Below, in pieces: positions 53,258 through 61,465 of a stretch of 64,000 nucleotides of DNA. The stretch's first letter is position 1. Every line of letters begins with the position of its first letter. The translations under genes were made by a program, and so were the position numbers. Where the stretch lies: positions 62,001 through 126,000 of the forward strand of contig CAVQBL010000015.1 of assembly GCA_963710715.1 (NCBI GenBank). The letters run 5' to 3'. The notes under the pieces were generated by a model. The model had not been told where the DNA came from, did no database searches, and worked only from the letters and a program-made list of their open reading frames with translations. Origin of the DNA: CAVQBL01 sp963710715. GTDB taxonomy: Bacteria > Pseudomonadota > Gammaproteobacteria > DSM-16500.

Positions 53258-56002
53258 CTAGCTTTTCACACGAACAATTTTTATATCATCTATTTCAGTC
53301 AAGTTAGAGGTACTCAATTTTTTCACAACCGATACCCGTGATGTTAGTAAAGGCGCACCAGGCTCTAAAATTAAATTCGGTCGGGATTTCGTCACGGATT
53401 CTTTTACTGCAAAAGCAATCTCATCTACTTTGCTGTCCAATTGATTCGGTGTAATCTCTGCACTAAAAAAATTACCAAAATAACCTTCTCGTTTAGAAAC
53501 AGTAAATTGACGTGTTTTCTGGACTATCTCTCGTATTAAGAAGCTTCTGTCACTCACATCCATACTATCAAAATCAAGATTCACTCTATGTTCATTTAAT
53601 TTTCCTATCATCCGTTCAATAGATGCTACATAACTTCGTGTAGCATCTTCACCGCGATAAGATAAAATATTGGTTGTCTTAATCTTTTCAAAAATCTCGT
53701 TAACAATCGAACCAATAATTTTCCTGTTATATTCTTGTAATTCTATTTCATAAGATGAGGCACCACTTTTTAACAAATCATGTACACTCTTTTTGTTTTT
53801 TTTGTCTAAAATATACCGAGATCCAAAGAAGAGTAACCCTACTGCTACCAACGCTCCAGCTATACCTCCAACTAACTCGGATAAATTCGAATTTCCGCTC
53901 GACAAATCACCCACATCAAAATGGACATTAACCGGCTGAGGTCCCGCTAAATCATTCATTTTCCCATCGTTAATCAAAACATCATAACTAGGTGGATTAA
54001 TACCACCATCATGTCTAAATTGTATTTGCCGCGCACTGATTTGGCTCTGTATAAAAGTCACTATAGGAACCGTGGGTTGACTCACCTTGCTAAATTGACC
54101 ATGCACAATATTACTAATGGTAAAAGTCAAATTAGCCGCGGGGCTATCAATATCCGTCGCTGCTAATTCACTCTCAGTCAACATCACTGTCTGAGAACGT
54201 TTAAGTGTTAAAGTATTATTAACAATAATCGGTGCGGCATTAAAGGAAATCGTAGCCGCTTTAGGAACCGTAGTAATTGGCACGGGATTAGTCACGCTGA
54301 TAGCATAACTGGGAACAAGGTTACTGGCATCTTGAATAAATAATATTTGTCCTAAACGCACAGCGGATTGTGCAAAGCTAAAGATAGGTTTTGTCCCATT
54401 ACTCCAAGAAAAAACACCTTGCTGTACATTATTCGCCGTAAATATCAATCCATCGCTAGGAAATCTAGGATCTGTTGCATTTAAATTAGCTGCAGTTAAA
54501 ACTCGAGTTTCTGCTTGATTGATTGTTAATTGATTGGTTACTAATTCAGGGGCACCAAAACCGAAAACTACGTAAGCGGTACCAGGGTTTTGAACTGCAG
54601 CTGCCCCGATAATGATATCTGATACACCATCTCCATTTATATCGCCCGCACTACTCGTTGACCAACCACACTGACTATTAGCAATCCCATTTGAAAAAAT
54701 AAGTCCATTATTACCATTTAAGCTTGTTAAGTCGAAAATGCTTGAGTTTCCAATACCTACTGCGCCGAAGATAAGATATGCGCTTCCTGCAGCTGTGTCA
54801 CCAGGCGCTCCTACAATAAAATCATCTATACCATCTCCATTAAAATCTCCAGCAAAATTAACTGACTTACCATTCAAACCGTTAAGATAGACACCATTAC
54901 CAATCGGAGGAATAGTAAATCCATCGGTACCATTTAAAGTCCCGAGGATAAAAGTTCCCCTTTGTCCAAAATATACATAACTTTCTCCAGAGACATCAGC
55001 GCCATGTGCCATCTTAAACGGCATGCCAATGATAAAGTCTGCAACTCCATCTCCATTTACGTCCCCCGCTCCAGCAGCAGCTACATAGCCAATCCTTGAA
55101 GTGGGGGAACCATTTAACAGTCCTGCAAGCGTAGGAATGAGAATACCGTTTTTACCATTCAAATTCAAAGAACCAGGAGCCCCAAGTCCCACTGCTCCAA
55201 AAATTACATAAGTATTTCCTACACCTGACGAAATAACATAATCGCTAATTCTATCTCCATTGACATCTCCTGCTGCATTGACAAAAGCACCAGTATACGT
55301 AAGAGCAGGACCCTGCACAGCAAATCCTTTTTGACCAACTATAGTAGCGGGATCCACCAGCCTTTCCCAAGAACCCGATTTACCAAAAATAACAAAAGTT
55401 ACCCCATATTGATTAACTGTATAGGGAGTTCCTATAAGGATATCTCCTAATCCATCCGCATTCACGTCTCCTGCACCACTTACTGAGTAACCAAGCTCCT
55501 GACTAGGTACAGTATTATTAACAATAAACCCATTGCTACCATCTAAGCTTAAAAGATTAAGAAAACCACCATTCCCTATTCCTGAACCTCCAAATATAAT
55601 ATAGCTTGTTCCGCCATAACTTCCAGGTGCTCCAATAATAAGATCTGCTATTCCATCACCATTTACATCACCCGCTCCAGCAACCGAAAAACCACTGAGT
55701 TCGCCAGCAGCATTGCCATATATAGCAAATCCATTGTTACCGTCTAAAGTGGTTAGGTCCAAGCTAGCATTCCAGGATCCAATTTTTCCAAAAACTACAT
55801 AGGTTGTTCCTGCTTGTGTGATATTATTAGGGCTTTCATTGGGTGCACCAATAGCAATATCAGATACTCCATCATGATTGATGTCTCCGATATTATTAAC
55901 GTAATAGAAACTATAACCAGCATCATTAAAAGTACTATTTGCCCCTGTTAACTTAAATCCATTTTTACCATTAAGATTGTTTAAATCAAAATTTGCTGGC
56001 AT
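53258..56002 (-). CDS. Integrin-like FG-GAP membrane protein D
   Basis: 914 aa from the ATG at 56002, chosen because aaaggag lies directly upstream; an earlier in-frame ATG at 56041 would place that site inside the gene. Seven FG-GAP repeats (GDINHDGVSDIAIGAPNESP and others; the fourth, GDVNGDRISDYVISSG, is degenerate). Only two cadherin/CSPG-like modules, then one membrane helix (VGGIAGALVAVGLLFFGSRY), then the shared C-terminal domain (NEIFEKIKTTNILSYRGEDA). It is the most diverged paralog and lies 45 bp after the NACHT-WD40-TPR gene, linking the two families in one unit. Confidence 0.85.
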   Translation of the reverse strand: MPANFDLNNLNGKNGFKLTGANSTFNDAGYSFYYVNNIGDINHDGVSDIAIGAPNESPNNITQAGTTYVVFGKIGSWNASLDLTTLDGNNGFAIYGNAAGELSGFSVAGAGDVNGDGIADLIIGAPGSYGGTSYIIFGGSGIGNGGFLNLLSLDGSNGFIVNNTVPSQELGYSVSGAGDVNADGLGDILIGTPYTVNQYGVTFVIFGKSGSWERLVDPATIVGQKGFAVQGPALTYTGAFVNAAGDVNGDRISDYVISSGVGNTYVIFGAVGLGAPGSLNLNGKNGILIPTLAGLLNGSPTSRIGYVAAAGAGDVNGDGVADFIIGMPFKMAHGADVSGESYVYFGQRGTFILGTLNGTDGFTIPPIGNGVYLNGLNGKSVNFAGDFNGDGIDDFIVGAPGDTAAGSAYLIFGAVGIGNSSIFDLTSLNGNNGLIFSNGIANSQCGWSTSSAGDINGDGVSDIIIGAAAVQNPGTAYVVFGFGAPELVTNQLTINQAETRVLTAANLNATDPRFPSDGLIFTANNVQQGVFSWSNGTKPIFSFAQSAVRLGQILFIQDASNLVPSYAISVTNPVPITTVPKAATISFNAAPIIVNNTLTLKRSQTVMLTESELAATDIDSPAANLTFTISNIVHGQFSKVSQPTVPIVTFIQSQISARQIQFRHDGGINPPSYDVLINDGKMNDLAGPQPVNVHFDVGDLSSGNSNLSELVGGIAGALVAVGLLFFGSRYILDKKNKKSVHDLLKSGASSYEIELQEYNRKIIGSIVNEIFEKIKTTNILSYRGEDATRSYVASIERMIGKLNEHRVNLDFDSMDVSDRSFLIREIVQKTRQFTVSKREGYFGNFFSAEITPNQLDSKVDEIAFAVKESVTKSRPNLILEPGAPLLTSRVSVVKKLSTSNLTEIDDIKIVRVKS

Positions 56003-56047
56003 ACCTTCTACTCCTTTTAAATTTCTTTTAAAATAAAGCATACTCTC

Positions 56048-59000
56048 TTACTTCTTCGGTGTAAGCGTGCTTGCAGAATCATCTCGAGATAATTTCGTAT
56101 CTGAGCCATGCTTCGAATTAGAGCCTAGAGAAATAAATTCAGTTGGTGTAGAAGATGAATGCAAAGGCGACAATAAAGGTGATGCTACTGAGCCACTGTG
56201 TGGTGCTGTCAGCCTCGTGATGGCGATTGGACGAGATTGGCTTATCGACTTCTTGTCCGTATGAGTCATCTCAGAAATTTTCTGAATAACTTCTTGCTGT
56301 TTTTGTGGATTTCTGCAAAGTCGCTCAAAAGATTCTTTGATTTCTTTTTTCTCTTTTGGGTCAGCTGAGCCCGTGAATATCATGCACATCTCTGTTAAAC
56401 CGGTGCGACGAAATAGCTTTAAAGCATTGGTATAGAGCTGTTGAGATTCTGCTTGACCTTTCCAAAAATTATCTTTTTTAATTTCATCAATAAATAAAGC
56501 AATAAAGTTTACTAATATATTTTCATATTCGCCCTGACTGACGTACTGCCTTCCTAGAAAATATAAAATGCGATCACCCGGCGCCGTTTTTCGATGAAAT
56601 AAAGCAGAGCTTTTTCCTTCGATAGTTGGATGCTTTTCTAACTCCGGATTTAACAAAAATAAATATCTTTGTAATAGCTCCGCTAATTTATTTTCATGGC
56701 GGTTTTGCTTATAGTTAATAAGATACCCTTCCAGCAATCTTCTCAGCGGTCGTTCATCTTTTTGTAACGGTGCCTGTAAATATTCATCAACATTCAAGTC
56801 TTTAGACTCGGGAGCTCTAATGCCTCCAGGAGTATTAGGCCTTGACGATTTTTGCTGATGTAGCGATCTTAATTCACTTAAAAAATTATCATATTTTTTA
56901 TCATCATCAATGACTAATTCATCAGAATGACTCGCACTGATGTGCGATCTGACAGCTGGAAAAATAGTGATAGACAATGGGTTAGCTTGATTTGAATTTT
57001 CTGAATCTAAAACAGTCTCCAATTTTTTTATCTCTTCTGAAATCGGAGCATAATCAGCTCTTATATGTAATCCTTTTTCAAAAGCTTGTTTGGCATGTGC
57101 TGGAAACCCGAGCGCAGCCAACATTTTTCCTTTAACGAAATAAAACTCAAGTTGCTCTTCAGAATTATTTACTTTCTCACCCGCTTTATGAAAATCATTC
57201 TTCACTGCCTCGTATTTTTTCTTAGCCATCAACAAGATCAAACTTTTACCTAAATAGGCTAGATAAGTATCTTTGTTATAGCTCAGCGCCTGGTCAAAAA
57301 GCTTTTCTGCAGATTCAACAGATTTCTGTAATAGCAAGATATAACCTTTATAGCAAATTGCTTCGAGACTTTTACTATTTGTTTTTAAAATATCTTCAAA
57401 ACATTCTAACGATTTATCAAGTTTACCTAAATAAAACCAACAATAGCCCATTAATTTCAAATAAAATTTATCACCTATTGATTTGTCAGTTAACTGTTCA
57501 AAAGAGCTCATCGCCTGAGCAAAGTGACCAAGCTTATACAAAAGCACCCCTTTCTTACCCCAAATTTCGTTGTTTTGAGTGTTACCTAGAAGTATTTCGT
57601 CATAACATTCTATTGCAGAAATAAATTCTTTAAGCTTAGTGTACAAGACAGCTTTAGCGTTCAGTGTTTTCTCATCGCCGTGTTCAAGCTTCAATGCTTT
57701 ATCATAACAATTCACTGCTTTTTGGTACTCATGTTTACGAGAATATTCTTCGGCTGCTAGTTTCCACTCTAAAGCCGATTTATTTTCGGTGGTTTTCTCT
57801 TCGATTTCCTTAATATTGGCAGGCTTACCACGGGCACCACGTTGTAAAAGTAGGTCAAAGCTCGCAACACTGAGATCTTGAACTTGTCGAAGATTCGCAT
57901 TATCTGCCGTTAAAATTGATTGAGAACTCGCCCATCGAAGTATGACTTGAACGCTTTTACTTTTATCTTGACGTACTTGCCATAACCTCACCGCACTATC
58001 ATTGCTTCCGGTTGCAAGCAAAAGTTCGCTCTCTTTTTGTCGCCAAGCAAGTGTATTGACACTACCAGCAAATCCATTAACAGTGATTACACATTGTTTG
58101 TTAATAACATCCCATATGCGCAATCGCCAATCATCACTACCAGAAGCCAGCAAACCATTCGGAGCAAACGCAATACATAAAATATATCCCATTCCTCTTT
58201 CATAACCGGGACCTTTTTCGAAAGTATGAATATCCTGTTTAGATTCTGTGTTCCACAGACGGATAGTTCTATCGTGACTTCCAGAAGCAAGTATATTATT
58301 AGGGCCAAAAGAAACACACGTCACCCAATCTTTATGCCCGTAAAAAATGTGTAGTGCTTTCTTAGAATGAGGATCCCATAAGCGTACTGTTCTATCCCAG
58401 CTTCCCGAAGCAAGTAATTCATTCTCACCAAACGCAGCACTGGTTACTTGACTTTCATGGCCCTCAAAAATATGCGAAATCTTCCAGTTTTTGATATCCC
58501 ACAAAAACAAACTCTTATTTCCAGCAGAAACCAATAAATTTTTCTCTAAAAGAACAACAACACTTTTAACCCAATCTTTGTGTTCTTTAGAAGTATAAAT
58601 GATCTCTTTATTTTTCGATTGGCAAAAACGCACACTATTATCTGAACTACCCGAAACGAGTAATCCATCTGGACCAAAAGCTAGGCCATAAATCTGACCT
58701 TCATGCCCTTCACACTTATCTATGAATTTTCCAGAACTACCTTCCCACAAGCGTATAACCTTATCATCACTTGCTGAAGCTAATAAACCACCTGAGCTAA
58801 AAGCAACACTGTAAACTCCACCTATATGTCCTTCTATATTATATGTATCTCTTGTAGATAATGAGTCCCATATGTGAAGACTTTTATCAGCACTTCCCGA
58901 AACAAACAATGAGCTATTTGGATCAAAAGCAAGACAATAAACAGAATTACCATGACCATTATAAACATGAATGGTTTGTTTCGATTCGATATCCCAGAGA

Positions 59001-61387
59001 CGCACTGTGTTATCTCGGCTTGCTGAGGCCAATATTCCTTTAGAGTTAAAAGCAACGTAATAAACAGCTTTTGTATGTCCTTTAAGTTGAACATGATTAT
59101 CACTAAGCTTTGGATCTTTTAAAATTGCTACTCCATCCCAGAAACGCACCATCCCATCATCACTGGCTGAAGCCAATAAGCCTCTGGGAGAAAAGGTAAC
59201 ACAATTAACATTCCCAGCATCTTTAAGGATATGTAATAATTTTTTCTCTTTTACACTCACACTCCATAAATAGATAACATCTCTACTCCCTGAAGCGAGC
59301 AAACCATTCGCACTAAAAGCAACTGAGTTAACTTCGTCCTTATGATCTTCAAGAACACGTGAAGGCTTTCTATGCTCAGTATTCCAATCCCAAAACCGTA
59401 AACTATGATCTTTCCCTCCTGAAACTAATAGCAACCCATCAGGGCTGAAAGCAACACATTTAATAGAATTTTTATGTCCTTCAAAAGTATGCAATGGTTT
59501 TCTTTGCTGCACGTCCCAAAGCCGCAACGTGTTATCTTTACTTCCTGAAACCAACAAATCATTTGAACCAAACGCAATACAAGTCACATCAGTCCAGTGT
59601 CCTTCAAATGTATGGGCCAAACTCCGATTCACTGAATTATATAAATAAACTTTATTATCTTTACAGCCCGCCGCTAGCCATTCTCCATTAGGCGAATAAG
59701 CACAGGCATTAACTTCACTCCTAAACTTTAACCATGGCAATTCTCCCCACTGCACTCCCGGCATATTAGCGCCCGTTAAATCTGCTTCACGTAACCAAGC
59801 TCCACGCAGGCTCACCTCACGCAAATCTGCTCTTTGTAAATTGGTATGATCCAAAATAGCATAGCTTAAATCAGCCTTAGAAATACGTATTTCAGAAAAA
59901 TCCATTTCAGAAAATGAAATTTTTGCCCGATTAAGAACACTAATCGCATTCGCCGCCCCTTTTGCATAACGCTCATCTTTCTTTGATCTTTGTAATACAG
60001 AAAAACAATCTGTTTTTAACTGGTTAATTTCTACAAAATTTCTATCTACAGAATTTTCATCCAATTGATTTGCTAGCAGACCAATCTCCTCTGACGTAAA
60101 ATATGTGATATGAATATTATGTTCTAAATTTAGCATTCCTCTTTCGGAAACTTGCTCTTGTTTTACTACTTCCTGAGAAATGACTACAGCTTGTTGTGCT
60201 TGATCATCATTGAATTTTTGAGTAGTAAAAAAATATTCAGCCAAAGAGCCATGAATAAAGCCATACTGATTCTGATCTACACCTATTTCACGTATTGGAC
60301 AAGCAGAACGAATACAGTTTGTTTTAAAATCACTAAAAAATTGTTTCCAAGGGCCCGATTTATCATTAGGAGAATAAGTAGCTACTTCTACATTATTTTG
60401 CCGCATTACCCGTGCTACATTTTTGCAAAAACGCCAAAAATCAGGCTTAGGGTCCACGGATTCATCTATCTTATGATTAGCTTTAAGTTTCTCTTCCTCT
60501 CGACGAAAAAGATTTTCAATAAAAATATCATACAGTGCTGTTCGAGTAACTTTTTGGCCTCCTTCCTCTTTTTGTTCTTGCAGTTTAGTAACGATATTAG
60601 GAAATTCTTTTGCAACCAAATAAAGTAAAAACGGCGTGCTAATTAATTCTTTTAATCCTAAAATTGCTTCCAACTGTTGCCGCGTGACAGGCAAGGGGAG
60701 AGTGTGAGAAGTTGCATACTGTTTTAAATAATTGTCTATCTGTTTTTCCGAAAACAAAGCAACCCAATATCGTTGCAACAAGTGTGTTTGCGGACAACCC
60801 TGGTATGAAGGCGCAAAAAACTTTTCATGTTCATGCTTGGGAATATGATAAAGCCACTGGCTACGGCAAGTAATAATGGTTTTTGCATTCCATTCCCTTA
60901 GCTGGTTAGCTTCGTAAAGATTGAGAAAGCGGCGCATTTCATCATAACCATCTAAAACAAAGATAAATCGTTGCGTACTCTTAAGCTCAGCGATTTGCTC
61001 CGTACTAAATCCATCTTTTTTTTCATCGTCCACTTTTATGAAACTTTTAAATGTTTCTTCTATTGCCCGGGCAGGGTTAGCTAATCCTGGTAAAGAAATA
61101 AATACGGGAATAGGCATGCCTTCTTTATAGCGCAGCCATAAACCTCTCACTAAATTTTGGCAAAATAGACTTTTTCCTGAGCCTGCATCGCCTTGCAGCA
61201 GCAAAATTTTTTCTGGGTGGAGATTACTATCCAAAAAATTCTCTACCACTGTAGATAAATTAATGGGCTCTTCCGTAGAAAACAGAGTACGCCTGCCTTG
61301 TACTGGAATATATAACAATTCTTCAGGTAACTTTGTTAACTGTTGTTGCTGTAAAGCTTTTAACCCCTCCGAGATTGTAGAAAACAT
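56048..61387 (-). CDS. NACHT NTPase with pentapeptide, WD40 and TPR repeats
   Basis: 1779 aa from the ATG at 61387; a GTG at 61414 is an alternative. Domains in order: NACHT with Walker A LLLQGDAGSGKSLFCQN (about residue 65) and Walker B FVLDGYDEM (about 145), then the helical NACHT-associated part ending YGFIHGSLAEYFFT; pentapeptides (about 510-580, KADLSYAILDHTNLQRADLR); about 14 WD40 units (600-1230, GSWDRTVRLWD type); six or so TPRs (1290-1480); a C-terminal domain I do not recognise with a Ser-rich tail. STAND NTPases of this layout sense a ligand through the repeats and switch by nucleotide exchange. In bacteria some bNACHT proteins act against phage; in intracellular bacteria a host-directed role is also possible. 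No effector domain is visible at the N-terminus. Confidence 0.88.
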   Translation of the reverse strand: MFSTISEGLKALQQQQLTKLPEELLYIPVQGRRTLFSTEEPINLSTVVENFLDSNLHPEKILLLQGDAGSGKSLFCQNLVRGLWLRYKEGMPIPVFISLPGLANPARAIEETFKSFIKVDDEKKDGFSTEQIAELKSTQRFIFVLDGYDEMRRFLNLYEANQLREWNAKTIITCRSQWLYHIPKHEHEKFFAPSYQGCPQTHLLQRYWVALFSEKQIDNYLKQYATSHTLPLPVTRQQLEAILGLKELISTPFLLYLVAKEFPNIVTKLQEQKEEGGQKVTRTALYDIFIENLFRREEEKLKANHKIDESVDPKPDFWRFCKNVARVMRQNNVEVATYSPNDKSGPWKQFFSDFKTNCIRSACPIREIGVDQNQYGFIHGSLAEYFFTTQKFNDDQAQQAVVISQEVVKQEQVSERGMLNLEHNIHITYFTSEEIGLLANQLDENSVDRNFVEINQLKTDCFSVLQRSKKDERYAKGAANAISVLNRAKISFSEMDFSEIRISKADLSYAILDHTNLQRADLREVSLRGAWLREADLTGANMPGVQWGELPWLKFRSEVNACAYSPNGEWLAAGCKDNKVYLYNSVNRSLAHTFEGHWTDVTCIAFGSNDLLVSGSKDNTLRLWDVQQRKPLHTFEGHKNSIKCVAFSPDGLLLVSGGKDHSLRFWDWNTEHRKPSRVLEDHKDEVNSVAFSANGLLASGSRDVIYLWSVSVKEKKLLHILKDAGNVNCVTFSPRGLLASASDDGMVRFWDGVAILKDPKLSDNHVQLKGHTKAVYYVAFNSKGILASASRDNTVRLWDIESKQTIHVYNGHGNSVYCLAFDPNSSLFVSGSADKSLHIWDSLSTRDTYNIEGHIGGVYSVAFSSGGLLASASDDKVIRLWEGSSGKFIDKCEGHEGQIYGLAFGPDGLLVSGSSDNSVRFCQSKNKEIIYTSKEHKDWVKSVVVLLEKNLLVSAGNKSLFLWDIKNWKISHIFEGHESQVTSAAFGENELLASGSWDRTVRLWDPHSKKALHIFYGHKDWVTCVSFGPNNILASGSHDRTIRLWNTESKQDIHTFEKGPGYERGMGYILCIAFAPNGLLASGSDDWRLRIWDVINKQCVITVNGFAGSVNTLAWRQKESELLLATGSNDSAVRLWQVRQDKSKSVQVILRWASSQSILTADNANLRQVQDLSVASFDLLLQRGARGKPANIKEIEEKTTENKSALEWKLAAEEYSRKHEYQKAVNCYDKALKLEHGDEKTLNAKAVLYTKLKEFISAIECYDEILLGNTQNNEIWGKKGVLLYKLGHFAQAMSSFEQLTDKSIGDKFYLKLMGYCWFYLGKLDKSLECFEDILKTNSKSLEAICYKGYILLLQKSVESAEKLFDQALSYNKDTYLAYLGKSLILLMAKKKYEAVKNDFHKAGEKVNNSEEQLEFYFVKGKMLAALGFPAHAKQAFEKGLHIRADYAPISEEIKKLETVLDSENSNQANPLSITIFPAVRSHISASHSDELVIDDDKKYDNFLSELRSLHQQKSSRPNTPGGIRAPESKDLNVDEYLQAPLQKDERPLRRLLEGYLINYKQNRHENKLAELLQRYLFLLNPELEKHPTIEGKSSALFHRKTAPGDRILYFLGRQYVSQGEYENILVNFIALFIDEIKKDNFWKGQAESQQLYTNALKLFRRTGLTEMCMIFTGSADPKEKKEIKESFERLCRNPQKQQEVIQKISEMTHTDKKSISQSRPIAITRLTAPHSGSVASPLLSPLHSSSTPTEFISLGSNSKHGSDTKLSRDDSASTLTPKK

Positions 61388-61465
61388 GCTAACTAACCCC
61401 TCTTCCTTAAGCACAATACCGTTCCCTGTCCTTTTTGAAAATCAAAAAGGAACTATCGTTACTAG

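Noticed and set aside
60152..60628. 158-codon open frame on the plus strand
   Set aside because: It lies wholly antisense to the conserved NACHT domain and shows no family features.
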